From positions 57,676,252 to 57,740,251 of the forward strand of contig CM055097.1 of the NCBI GenBank assembly GCA_029204225.1: a DNA stretch of 64,000 nt, given 5' to 3'. The notes beneath the pieces are model-generated. The model made no database searches. It worked only from the letters and a program-made list of their open reading frames with translations, and had not been told where the DNA came from. Origin of the DNA: Diphasiastrum complanatum. Taxonomy: Eukaryota; Streptophyta; Lycopodiopsida; Lycopodiales; Lycopodiaceae. Made by a program: the position numbers and the translations under genes. Positions 23,163 through 34,282 of this stretch are shown here, piece after piece; within the stretch, counting starts at the first letter, position 1; each line of letters opens with the position of its first letter.

Positions 23163-24099
23163 AAAATTAATGATGGCACAAAGGCCTGCTACAAATCGGA
23201 ACAGAGGACTCCAGAGAACATCGCAAAAATATCCGAAGTTCTTAACTTGGATAAAGCCAGTAAGGACGACAAAAACATAAATATTTTTACTGGCCTCTGA
23301 TGCAATCTAATAAATAGTAATGAGATTTGAATTAGAGAGAGGGAAAGCTGAGAAAGGTAGAGAGAAATAATAAAAGCTAGTCTAATCAAATACTAAAAAA
23401 TGAATGGTAAATTGTCATCTAGAACAGTGGAAAACTCTAGAACGACGTTGAACTACTTCTTGATGATTTTCAATTGGCCTTCAGCTGCCTTGGGTGCTTG
23501 CTCATCTTCTTGGAGTGTGGCACTTCAGCTCCCTGGATGCCTGTTGAGTGGCAAAATCGGTTTGGTCTCTCTACATTCTCATCTATTCTGTCAATAAGTT
23601 GCGCTCCAACTGACAGGAGTTTAGGGAGCTGCTTGGTGATGGAGAGCACATCTTTTGCAACACAACCATTTGGTTGTTGAAACTGTATATTTGTTTGATC
23701 AGTGAAGAGAGTATCATTGGCGCATATCCATAGAGATTTTATTTGCTCTTAGATGTAGATTTGCTACTTAGTAGTTTAAGATATGTTTGTAAGAATGGCA
23801 GTAGTATTAGTGCGTCTGCCTTTGAGACAATGTTAGATAGCCTGGTGTATAGCCAAGTAATGGTATTAGATTTAAGTAATGACATTTCTACTATGTTTTG
23901 AAATTGGTTGAAAATATATATTCGGACTATTTAAAATGTCTCTTAACCAAAAAAATGCTATGGGATTTTTTCGATGATTATGGCTATCCGATAAGAGTTC
24001 AATTTGGATTTCATAGTGTACACGAGTGAACTTGGATATTTTTTTGTGTATGATGTATTTCAAAATTTGAAAAATCTATTATTTGTCCAAGATTTTGAC

Positions 24100-24600
24100 A
24101 AACAATTTTTTTTTAAGACTCGCATTTTTCCAAAGGATCAAATTTTTCCAAAGACTCAAATTTTTTTGAAGACTCAAATTTTTTCGACCCAACGTTGAGC
24201 TTGGCAAAGAAGGATTGTCGACCTTGGACCCTGGATCGGATCAGATCGGATCGAGACAGATTTATCCCTTTGTATATTTCTGACCCTTTGTATATTTTCC
24301 GACCCAAAGTAAAATCCGAGTCTTTTTATAATTTTGACCCCTTGTACTGTCGACTCAGAATTTTTTTAAAGACTCGACTTTTTTTAAAGACTTGAATTTT
24401 TCCGAAGACTCAAATTTTTATAAAGACTCGAATTTTTTCAAAGACTCAAATTTTTTTGAAGACTCAAACTTTTTGGAAGACTCAAATTTTTTGGAAGACT
24501 CGAATTTCTCGGAACTCAAATTTCTCGAAAGACTCAAATTTTCATAAGACTTGAATTTTTCTAAGGAATCGAATGCTTCCAAGGACTCGAATTTTTTCGT
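24100..24600. repeat. Degenerate short-period tandem array (AAGACTCGAATTTTT)
   Basis: About 20 imperfect copies of an 17-19-base unit related to AAGACTCAAATTTTTTCG, broken by about 160 unrelated bases (24,195-24,350, including GGATCGGATCAGATCGGATC). From 23,163 to 24,100 no coding signal is visible. Confidence 0.75.
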
Positions 24601-24783
24601 CCTAATGTTGAGCTTGGCAAGAAGGAATTTTTGATACCCTAAACCCTACACCCAAAATCGGAATTTTTCGATACCGAAAACCAGACTTTTTCGATACCCA
24701 AAATCAGGCGTTCACCGGTCGTACTTCGGCCACATACATATGGACACACATACATCGGCCACCCATGAACAACCATCGGCTTT

Positions 24784-24784
<1 letters not shown>

Positions 24785-24821
<37 letters not shown>

Positions 24822-24980
24822 TGTATATATATATCAAAAAAAAGAAGAGAGAGCCCACCACCCGCCGCGTGTGGGCTCTCTCTTTCTTATTTCTTTTTAA
24901 GTAAAAATAATGTGTGTGTGTGTGTGTGTGTTTTATATCTATATAAATATGTTATATTAGTATATTAAGTGTATGTTATA

Positions 24981-25056
<76 letters not shown>

Positions 25057-25070
25057 TATATATATACACT
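24785..25070. repeat. (TA)n, (GT)n and (CA)n microsatellites
   Basis: TA tracts occur at 24787-24834 and 24981-25040, GT at 24909-24931 and CA at 25041-25055. A small foldback element is embedded between the TA tracts. Confidence 0.9.
24835..24905. mobile_element. Small foldback (MITE-like) repeat, copy 1
   Basis: The arms AAGAAGAGAGAGCCCACC and GTGGGCTCTCTCTTTCTT pair around a GC-rich loop CACCCGCCGCGT. The unit is flanked by TA repeats. Similar units occur at 30,969, 31,056 and 31,143. Confidence 0.6.
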
Positions 25071-25599
25071 ATACTATACTTAAGAGCTTAAAAAATACTT
25101 AAATAAATTAAAAACATACTAACAAGTGTACTGAAGAGTTTACCTTTAAACGCTCACTTGTATAGCTTTTAAAAATGACTTGCATGAGCTTCTTGAGCTT
25201 TCAGAGGGTGGTTCTAAAATTTTATTCTAAGAAACAAACCTCGAGGTGAACCTCTTTTTATAGATTTTTGATGGCCTTTGTCCAGGTCATCAATCCATGT
25301 GAAAACATTTTGTTTTGACTCGGTGTTACAACTCAGCAATCTGTATTTGTACATCGTGATACAGCTCATCAATCCTAGTGACAAAGATCGATTTTGTATT
25401 TTGTCTTTTCCATGTCATCAATCCGTTTTCAAACTTCGATTCAGTTTATGCATCTATCTTGGATTGATGACATGGCAAGTCTCTATATATATGCTGCTTA
25501 TTTTGCTTTGTTCAGGTTTTTAGATTGTAGTATTTATCTCTGAATCTTTCTCAACTCACTTAGACTACGGCTCCCCGATCCGCCAGCCCACCTTCTGCT

Positions 25600-26390
25600 C
25601 ATGCCGCACAAGCTCCATCTTAGTACACCATCCTACCGCTACTAACGGAGCAAGAGATAATCACTTTTCGTACCGATGGCTGCCTTGTAGTCTTGACTGT
25701 CGCAGGCCTCCAAAACATACAAGTACCCATTTTCCAAGATCTTGCTCTAGTCCAGCAAGCATTTTCCACTTTCGCCACTGACACTTTTACCATAACCTAC
25801 AAAGGGCAGGACCATGTGATTCCCCTCGACCTGCAACTGATTTTAAAAGCCCTCACTCTTCTGCACTCCGACCACCTACTAGTCATTCGCGCACTTGCCA
25901 AATTCGATATATATGCCTTTCTTAATCCAGACCAAGATGACGTTAAAACCAAAACCAGCGACGGGTACCTGATCTCGAGACTCATGAATCCACATTTTTG
26001 TAATGCGATAAAATTTTTATCCGTCACCATCATTGTCAATTTCCATCGTCCCCTCCGCGTCTACAAACAAGTCACCATCATGATGACAATGACGGGAGGA
26101 CCGGACACCGTTTATGATTGGGCATCATTTCTCGTAAAGGAGTTACAAGCTACTTTCAAGCGCCCTTCATGGATCACCTGCGGTGGTCTTATCACCATCA
26201 TCGCCTACACACATCTAGAGAATCTAGGTGTATGAACGCCATCACCTTCCTCTCCATCTACCAGCCTCACTGCGCCATCCTTCGCCTCATCTCCTACGCC
26301 ATCCACTCCGACACGCACCAGTCCAGCACACAGCAGTCCCATCCACTCTTCTCCCATGATCTAGATCATGTCCCCTGTGCATAGCCCCAT
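25600..26390 (+). pseudogene. Uncharacterised YDW-type ORF with Ser/Pro-rich tail
   Basis: An open frame runs from about 25,635 (YTILPLLTEQEIITF) to a stop at 26,235 with no ATG start. It includes GYLISRLMNPHFCNAIKFLS and VYDWASFLVKELQATFKRP. Another frame then continues as a Ser/Pro/Thr-rich tail (SPSTSLTAPSFASSPTPS). The same order of blocks is found in the ORF at 50.3-51.4 kb ([31 protein letters not shown]), so the two belong to one repeated family. Function is unknown. A retroelement origin is likely because it is multicopy and sits among TE debris. Confidence 0.4.
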
Positions 26391-27266
26391 CTATCCAATT
26401 GTATCTTCCCCCATTTTCACCATTGTCGCAGCTTCCACAATTCTCACCATCGCCACTTCATCCCCTCTCTCCGTCTCTCTTTCGCTTGTTCCGTCTCCTA
26501 TTCGCTCCACTGTCATTTCTACTCTCACCACCCTTGTTGTCACCTCTGGTGCGTGCATGTGGGTATGCTTGTTGTTGACGGGTGGCGGCCGATGGCTTAG
26601 GAGGAAAGCATATGGTTGGGGTCAGATCTGGGCGTCAGGTGTGACCTTTGTACCAAACACGGTGAATCCAATCATGTCGGATCCAATCCCGTCAAATCCA
26701 AACTCAATCTGAAACTGAAAAATCCATTCTTGCAAGATTTGAACTGACGCACACCAAGACTATTTGATCATATGAAGCATGAAGCCTAGCGCTATTAATG
26801 ACATTTTGGCATGTTCCTGCATGAACTCTAATGTAGTGCAACATTCCAGAGCATCTTCAATTGCATTTGTGTCCTGCCAATGGTATGACCATAAACAAAT
26901 CAAACTATAGATACATTTAGAGGTGGATGGAAATTAGAGACGACCAAAATTTGGTCGGCCAATATTTTTATTTTTTTTGCGGAGGGGGGAGGGGAGTTTT
27001 GGGTGGATCAGAGAGAGGGAAGGGGGGGAGGGGTGGAGTGTGGGTTTGCTCCCCGATGGCATTTTTTCGGGCGGGCCGGCAACATAAGGGCGAATACATA
27101 GGGTGGGTGGAGTGAGGTTATGCCGATGATCTAGGTGGCGGCCTGTGGTCGAGACGTGTGGATGATGCTCACAAAAAAATGGGGGAAGATAATGGTGGGG
27201 GAATGTAGCCCTCTCCCCACCCTAAAAAAAAGAATTTTTGGGGAGGCTAAATCTTCCCCTTCTCTT

Positions 27267-27290
27267 CCCCCCCCCCCCCCCCCCCCCCCC
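27267..27290. repeat. Poly-C run (24 bases)
   Basis: 24 consecutive C in a G/C-skewed stretch (26,950-27,420). It may be real or may reflect assembly behaviour at homopolymers. Confidence 0.9.
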
Positions 27291-27431
27291 ACCCCCCTCG
27301 GAAAAAAAAAAACTTTTTTGTGGAGCTTGGGGATGGGGCCTAATTATGTTTTCGAGGATGGGACCTCTCCCCCACAAATTAGAGATCGAATGTGGCCAGA
27401 GGTCGCCTCACTGTGGCTTGTCATGTAGGCC

Positions 27432-27475
27432 TGCCACATGGCAAACCATGCAGGCTTGGGGTTTGCCATGTGGCA
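27432..27475. repeat. Perfect 16-bp inverted repeat
   Basis: TGCCACATGGCAAACC (27432-27447) and its exact complement (27460-27475) are separated by 12 bases. From 27,500 to 29,640 there is no gene I can support. Confidence 0.85.
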
Positions 27476-29645
27476 AGCCACATAGGCCTACCATAGGCTT
27501 TGTGTAGCAGGCTTTGGTCTTATAATGATTCCTAGAGATACACAACTGTATCACTCAGTAAAAAAATTATAATGATAAAATTGGATAATGACTTGTATCT
27601 CTCCTAGATTCTGATGTTATATTAAAGAACTAAGCTCTCACCTTTTTTTTGTCAATGTTAATATAATCCCATTCCTTATTATGCTATCCATAAAGATGGG
27701 CTTGCCATCTTGAACAGAATGTGTTTGAGATTTGAGAATGATATATGATACATATCATTGAATTGAGATAAAAAGCATAGCACCTGAATATTTGAAGAAA
27801 TGAATCTTTTCTCATATTATCAACATTTAAAGAATGTTAACACCTTGGCTTCCAATAAAGTGCTTCCAACTTTGGCTTATGACAGTGAACTGTCCTCACT
27901 AAAGTGTGGATTCAAAAAAGCTAACTTATGTGTGAGTGATGGCCATTTACATAGAGCACAAGTACAAATCTAGTTGTCCTACCATTGCTTAAACATGTCC
28001 ATAGGACAATGTAGTTACTGCAAAGGAACCTTTTTTTGCACCTTTCATGGTTCTCTGAGAATGTAGTTCAACACACCCATCAGGCTCATCTTTTAAAGAC
28101 AAAAAATGGTTGCTCATGACAAAACTCACGTATTCATACTTTATCCAAATATGGAAATCATTAATTATGAATAAGATTCAGGTATAGTTCTACAAATCGT
28201 TAATTATGAAGATCAAACACATAGCATCACACAAACAAAAATACAAATCAAATTCATGAATACACGACAACATCCAACTAAGATCAAAAGACAATGGGCA
28301 AGTATTTGCTAGTTTGCAGGCTCTCCTAAAATGGAACTATCGTATGAGTCGTATATAGTAAACTCAAGAACATCCAAATAATCAATCATAGAGTTCATCT
28401 AAGTTATCCTACTTATAGTGTTCTCAAGTCACTTAAAAGAAGTTATCAGATCAGGACATCAGCACGGAATTGGTAAAGAGAGTCAACTCCCTCCACTTGG
28501 TCTCTAGCCACTTGGTCTCTAGCCCAGTTACCCTGAACGAACATAATAGGGATCATGGTGAACCTAAGTAAATGACCTCATCATTCATCATTCAATAGAG
28601 CGTCTTGATTCACACCTAGAAAATTCATGAAACCTGCCTGCGGCCTTGACGTCTGAAATTTCTGCAAAGTGCTAAATTGTCGATATATTAATTCGTCTCT
28701 GAGCACAATCTCCTTCAGCTTGGAAGCCAAAATATTGGACCAAAACTATAACAGACGCAGAATAGAGATTCAAGCTGAGAATATAAACCTTGAAACTCTA
28801 ATTGCTTTCCATGTTTCACGGGAGAGTTATAAGATAGTCTCTAAGTAACTAGTTTAGATACTATGATAACATCCCAAAATAGAAAAAAACTGAGATCTAT
28901 CACATAATGAGCACCTCAAACTATATGCCATTTCTAAAAACGGGATGTCAAGGTGAGAGAACTATGCATTTTTCGACAAACTCTTGCAATGTCAAGCATT
29001 ATAAGTTCACAAAGTACTCTTGCAAGATCAAAATAAAGTCACTAAATGTAAAAATTATATTCAAGCTATTTAAACGTTGAGGTTTGAGTCACAGCGTCAA
29101 CCAGGAAACGTGGGTTGCGTCATTGTGCTATTACGGGCATACCAACTTTCTATACATCCGAAAAGCAAAGTATCTCTTACTCTCCAAAATGCAGTTGCTA
29201 TTGAGCGATCCCCCACCAACCAGGATCATCAATGCATGTGCAGGCTTTTCTCGACTGTACCTTCTAAATGTCTACCACACTCAATAGGATACTTCATGAT
29301 GGTTATTTTGATGTGAAAAAGGAGGGAGAACACCCACCTGATCATGCACAGACCAGCACGCAGAGCATCACACAAACAAAAGTGGGTACGGGATGCGACG
29401 CAGGACTACAGTCCTTTGCTTTCATCAGATCCGCTTAAAAATTTGATGGCAGTTATCTGTGCCAAGTAGTCAAACAATGTGATATTTCTCAATTTCCTCT
29501 TAAGATTGTCGAAGGCATCGGACGATTATCTTTGTTATTGATATAGTTAAAAAAAAACAAATATCAAAAGTATAGAGATTGAAGGAAGTGTAGAAAGTAG
29601 TTTATGAGTTGATTCCTTTAAAAACTGTTAAGAGTTTGAATTAGT

Positions 29646-30077
29646 ATGCAATCTTACGTTCGGAGCTTCAAGCCGAGGGTGATTCTTGCAAATATGGAGG
29701 TTTTGAATAGTCCAAGATCTACTTTGCAGCTTTTGAGTCCGTCCGAAGTAACATCTCGTTTGTCGTCTCCTGTGGAGAGAGTAGAAAAATTATTGGTCTT
29801 TGCAATGAGCTCGTGCTGCATGTGCCATGTAGTGAAACGTTTGTTCTTCAGCCTGGGAGTCAATCCGACCGTCTACGAATTGGACATGGAGCCTGGGGGG
29901 GGCAGAGATTGAGAAGGTGCTCTCGAGGCTGGGGAGTGGCCAGGCTTTGCCTGCTATATATGTTGGAGAAAAACTTATTGATAGCCTCGATTGGCTAATG
30001 ATCATTGACTGATGATCGCTCACATCAGTGGGACTCTCGTACCACAGCTAAATGAAGCAGGTGCTCTGTGGCTATAG
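29646..30077 (+). pseudogene. CC-type glutaredoxin (ROXY class) pseudogene
   Basis: A single-exon frame starts MQSYVRSFKPRVIL. It carries the plant-specific CC-type active site SSCCMCHVVKRLF (CCMC codons at 29814-29825) and GVNPTVYELD. The rest of the fold follows after a one-base expansion of an 8-G run at ~29,895: EKVLSRLGSGQALPAIYVG, then KLIDSLDW. After about 14 inserted bases near 30,000 it ends HISGTLVPQLNEAGALWL and TAG at 30075-30077. The ALWL terminus is the motif needed for TGA-factor interaction in ROXY proteins. CC-type glutaredoxins are land-plant-specific redox regulators. Here both breaks abolish the protein, although the G-run shift could be a sequencing error. The region before the active site is about four residues shorter than usual. 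Confidence 0.85.
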
Positions 30078-30540
30078 AGTCAAAGTGTGCGGCTATGAGG
30101 AACATAAAGATCTGTATGTGCTTTGTAATGGCTTTCCACTATAATTTTATGTTTCAACTCCAAATCTTCCTTTTGCATTTATCTAAAGAGCAATCAGTCT
30201 CTCATCACAGGTTTTTGTGAAGTTGTATCTCATTCTAATTTTCCCGTGATTAAAAAACAATGGGGATGGCCCGTAAGATCTGAAGCGCTAGTCGTTCAAG
30301 CCTGTAGCAAGTGTTTTGAATCTGAGGAGGAATCTCACAAGTAGAGAAGTTTAGTGGTGCCAAGCGTGTTCGAATGTGCATAAGGGCTATGAGAGAGAAG
30401 GTTGAACGGGGAGAAGAGCTCAAGAAAGAGAACAATCAAGAAAAGACACCTCAAGAAGGTATAGAGTATCAGGTTACAGATTTGGATGTTCCTCAATGTG
30501 ATATCACATTGACATGACGGTGGAAGGAGAAAGAGAGGGC

Positions 30541-30638
<98 letters not shown>

Positions 30639-30640
30639 TG
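30541..30640. repeat. (GT)n(GA)n(GATA)n compound microsatellite
   Basis: GT at 30542-30571, GA at 30572-30600 and GATA at 30600-30638. Apparent Leu/Ser/Tyr ORFs across it on the other strand are artefacts. Confidence 0.95.
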
Positions 30641-30926
30641 GAGATGGAGATGGAGGTTAGAGGAGGAAGGGAGAGATGGATCTTGGAGAGGGAGAGAGAC
30701 AAAGAGGGGGAGGGAGAGGGGGAGAGAGACGTTTGAATTGGGGGAGGTGGGGCCAAGGGGAACTGAATATGCATGCATGGGAAGGGGCCCCATACATGGG
30801 GAGCGGGCCATACATGCATCCTCCTCCTTAGGTTTTTTAGTTCAAAAAATGTGTATGCATGGATGAGAGGAGGAGGATGCATGGTCCCCTCACCCATGCA
30901 TGCATACAAACGTGTATGTAAGTTTA

Positions 30927-30967
<41 letters not shown>

Positions 30968-30968
30968 T

Positions 30969-31102
30969 ACTAAAAAGAAAATAAACAGAGAGCCCACCCG
31001 TCGCGGCGAGAGCTCTCTCTTCCTTATTTTCTTTAGTATATATATATATATATACAAAAAAAGAATTAAGGCGGGTGGGCTCTCTCTTCATTATTTTTTT
31101 TA

Positions 31103-31145
<43 letters not shown>

Positions 31146-31204
31146 TAAAAAAAAAATAAGAGGAGAGAGCTCACCCGTCGCAGCTCTCATTAATTTTTTT
31201 TAGT
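30969..31204. mobile_element. Cluster of small foldback (MITE-like) repeats, copies 2-4
   Basis: Copy 2 (30969-31038) and copy 4 (31143-31204) have complementary ends of ACTAAAAA...TTTTTTAGT type and inner arms GAGAGAGC / GCTCTCTC. Copy 3 (31056-31104) is a right half only. All are separated by TA repeats. Their inner sequence GAGAGAGCCCACCCG resembles copy 1 at 24,841. This suggests insertion into TA tracts or spread together with them. Confidence 0.55.
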
Positions 31205-31734
31205 AAAAATAATTATCTTAAGAGAGAGATATATAAACTATCTTAAGAAACTTCAAAAAATGCATCTAAGAAATTTCAAAAAAAGTTTGATTAAAAAAAA
31301 TTTGAAACAAGTTGCAATTTACTTTGGATAAAAAGCTTAAAATTTTTGGAAAACAATGTAAATAAGCATTGTTTGAGGGGGGGGGAATTTATTTATGTTT
31401 TTTTTCCATAGTCAAACTCCATAAATGCCTATGGGACAAATGTTATGCCGCGCGTCAAGAAGACATAAGAACTCCATAATGAAAGTTAATTGAGAATGAA
31501 AAGTATTTTTTGGGGGTCCATTTTAGTAAAATGAAAATTCATGCCTCCAATTTTTGCAAAATCAACTAGTTGAAGAGTCTATATTTGAAAAGTGTTGATG
31601 TTGCACCAAATGCTTATGGGATTATTTGGTGCTTCAACTGTGCTCTCCTTTCTCCGCATCCCTTCCATGAACTTGATAAAGTAGAAAAAAAACCTGAAAA
31701 AAAAAAATAAAACAAATCAAAAACCTATGGAAAG

Positions 31735-32130
31735 CTAACATAGGTAGCTAAAATAGTGTAAAAAACCTATAAAAATTAAAATAGTGTAAAAAAAGGGAAA
31801 ATAATTTTATGTGAAAAACTCCCAAAACAAAACAAAAAATAAGCTTAAAAAAATGAAAAAAGTCTAAAACAATCAAAATGGTATAAAAAATCCCAAAAAA
31901 ATAAAAACAATAATTCTATATAGAAAATCTCAAAAAAACCAAAAATAAGCTTAAAAAAATAAAAAAAATCTAAAAAAATCAAAATGGTATAAAACATCTC
32001 AAAAAAATCAAAACAATACTTTTATGTGAAAAAATCTCATAAAAAACTAGAAAAAAAGCTTAAAAAAATGAAAAATTCTAAAAAAAATTTAAATAATGTA
32101 AAAAAATCAAAAAATAATTTTATCTAAAAA
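31735..32130. repeat. A-rich tandem repeat, period about 107 bp
   Basis: Three to four copies of a unit marked by AATAAGCTTAAAAAAATGAA followed by TCAAAATGGTATAAAA, starting at about 31,838, 31,945 and 32,052. The wider region 31,250-32,540 is very A-rich with no gene. Confidence 0.65.
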
Positions 32131-32841
32131 ATGGAAAAACTGAAAAAAGGTAACAACAAAAAAAAAATAGAAAATAAGATGAGTACTCTTAAACAATCCT
32201 AAATAATAATAAAAAAAACTTTAAAAAATGAGAAAAAAAAAAGGAGTATTATTAAAAATGAGGCTAAATCTTAAAAAAACCGTAATACAAACTTAAAACC
32301 TCTAAGAAACTTAAAAACCCTACAAAAGAATCTAAAAAGCCTTAAAAGATTTAACCCTAATAAAAAAAACTTTAAAAATGGGACATTAAATTTAAGATAT
32401 ATATATATCTATATATATATATAGCTAAAAATAAATAAATAAATAAATATTAAAAAAAAACATGAAAATTTAAAAAGTTGAATTGTAAACTAGTAAAAAA
32501 CTTTAAATAAATACAAAAATAATTATAACGACAAGATAAAAACACAAAGCATACAAAAAAGTCAAGGGCTGGGACCAAGGGCCAAGGGCTAGGGTTAAGG
32601 GCCAAAGGGCTAAGGCTCAAATCTTTGGTAGATCTTAAATTTCCAAGTGTACTTTCATTCTAGGGATCATTAATGATGAAATTAATGATGCATGTCAATT
32701 CTTTTCATGATTTACGGTTCTAGGCTATGTTTTTGGTCAAAATTTACTTGTTTTTCATGATTTTTGACTAGAAATTGATGATAATAGCTAAAATCCAATA
32801 AGATCAAATCCAAGATTTCGATGAATTGGTGATGTAGAAGG

Positions 32842-33351
32842 CTAAAAAAAACTAAAAAATAGCCTTTTTTTGGTGATTTTTGAGGGATGGACAATTAATG
32901 CATAGTTCAAGATAATTCTATGAAAAAATCTCGTAAAGCCCAAAAAGGACTTAAGCTCATGGATGGTTTTAGGGATAGGCCATTCACGTACCTGTCGGAC
33001 TTTATTTGGGTCAGTTTCTAGCCCATGGTCCGAAATAATGTGACCAAGGTATAACAACCTCTTCTGGAAGAATACACATTTGGACTCCTTGGCAAAAAGC
33101 TTCCCCTACTTGCATGCATCGTCAACAATCCAGCAGTAGATGCACGATCCATGCTGCCTCGGATTCTCATAGTACCACTCCTTTCCAAGAATTACATTTA
33201 CCCTATCTAGATTCATAATGTGAAATTCTAATTTATCCTTATAGGCTTGAATCTCTATTGGTAGTCGTGGGACTATCCGGTCCCAAACTTGGCTTTCTGC
33301 TCCAGTTGCCAGCTTCACTATGTATCGGTGGTCACTTTGTTTAGTTTCCAC
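32842..33351 (-). pseudogene. Ty3/Gypsy fragment: protease joined to RT thumb by deletion
   Basis: The upper part (33351-33106) encodes VPRLPIEIQAYKDKLEFHIM and NVILGKEWYYENP, the second half of a Gypsy retropepsin. The lower part (33057-32842) encodes LGHIISDHGLETDPNKVRQV and LKSFLGFTRFFHRIILNYA, the RT thumb. Everything between them (RT palm with its active site) is missing, so this is an internally deleted relic on the minus strand. Confidence 0.8.
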
Positions 33352-33423
33352 CTTTAGCTTCTACTACAAATTAGCGTTAATGGGGCCAGTGACAGCTAGG
33401 ACCCCAACCAAGTGTGGCTTGAG

Positions 33424-33426
<3 letters not shown>

Positions 33427-33472
<46 letters not shown>
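33427..33472. repeat. Poly-G run (46 bases)
   Basis: 46 consecutive G directly precede TGTTGGAAT, the start of an LTR-like unit, and follow GAGGGAG. The position is that of a polypurine tract, so the run may be an expanded tract or an assembly artefact. Confidence 0.9.
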
Positions 33473-33473
<1 letters not shown>

Positions 33474-34102
33474 GTTGGAATATCAATCCACACTCTAGAG
33501 AGAACTATCAAATAGGGCAGATAGCTCAGTGGTAGAGCATCCCATCCGGTATGAGGGAGGTCCTCGGTTCGAATCCTAGTATGTCCATCCATAATATGAT
33601 TTATGGATTTCTAACATACCGGCCACCAACAAGCGAGACACTGATCAACTCACTCATGATGAAACCACGTGTCGTTGGTCATGTGTGACTCCTATGGACG
33701 GAGATGACCCCACCCGGAGTATGTATATAGAAGTGGATCTCCATGGTCGTTGGTCATGTGTGACACCTATAGACGGAGATGACCCCACCCGGACTATGTA
33801 TATAGAAGTGGATTTCCATGAGCTTGGCATTCATTCTCTCTTGGAGAATGAAGAGCTCTTCCATTGGTGGTCAGGTCAGGACGATTATCTAGGCCTCAGG
33901 ATGTAGGTAGGTGAGGGTCGAGGGTCGAGGGTAAGGCATGTTGGTATGGGACACCATGGCTTACAAGAGATCGGAGCTTGCTTGATGGTGGTCTATAGCT
34001 CCAGTGCACGGGGGTGAGGTGGTAGTACCTCTATGGTTGGGCGATAACGTAGCATTCGTCACTGCTTTAGCAATGAACGGCACGACGATGGGGATTCTAA
34101 CA
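33473..34102 (+). repeat. LTR-like unit containing a tRNA-like segment
   Basis: It begins TGTTGGAAT and ends ATTCTAACA, imperfect inverted ends of LTR type, 630 bp apart. It holds a tRNA-like sequence at 33515-33587 and a 75-bp tandem duplication at 33673-33822 (unit begins CGTTGGTCATGTGTGAC). It may be a solo LTR or a small tRNA-containing element. A target duplication cannot be read because the left flank is poly-G. Confidence 0.5.
33515..33587 (+). tRNA. tRNA-like sequence, Pro(CGG)-like, probably not functional
   Basis: 73 bases fold as a cloverleaf: acceptor GGGCAGA/TATGTCC with one mismatch, D-arm GCTC/GAGC, T-arm CTCGG-TTCGAAT-CCTAG with one mismatch, anticodon position CGG at 33547-33549. 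Box A (TAGCTCAGTGGTAGAGC) and box B (GGTTCGAATCC) are intact. Position 33 is C instead of U and the anticodon stem has an A-C type mismatch, so a decayed or TE-borne tRNA (SINE head) fits better than a working gene. Confidence 0.45.
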
Positions 34103-34282
34103 TAGTCCCACTACCGCGGTTCCTAATGTGACTCTCGAAGAGGCACTTATGGGAATGAAGCCAAAACTTGACAAGTTTCACATTTTTGGGTGCAAAGTTT
34201 ATGTGCACGTGCAAAAGAAAGAGCGAAACAAGCTTGATGCAAAGTCCATGAAGTGCATCTTTGTTGGATATATCCAATGATG
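34103..34282 (+). pseudogene. Ty1/Copia integrase C-terminal fragment
   Basis: An open frame gives VTLEEALMGMKPKLDKFHIF, GCKVYVHVQKKERNKLDAKS and KCIFVGY, the typical end of Copia integrase. It stops after YIQ. Only this segment remains; 34,290-35,019 shows nothing coding. Confidence 0.8.

Noticed and set aside
24630-24650. Telomere-like CCCTAAACCCT
   Set aside because: Only about one and a half units; no array.
27135-27507. Proline-rich plus-strand ORFs
   Set aside because: Created by the poly-C run.
28600-28745. Minus-strand open frame (LKEIVLRDELIYRQFSTLQK) faintly like a histidine phosphotransfer protein
   Set aside because: Only about 50 codons, no conserved His-containing exon found nearby; similarity could be chance.
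32570-32630. AGGGCTAGGGTTAAGGG resembling telomeric repeat
   Set aside because: Irregular short repeat of AAGGGCTA, not a telomeric array.
33377-33592. Minus-strand ORF with IRTEDLPHTGW and a polyproline run
   Set aside because: Reads through the tRNA-like sequence and the poly-G run; a familiar false ORF type.
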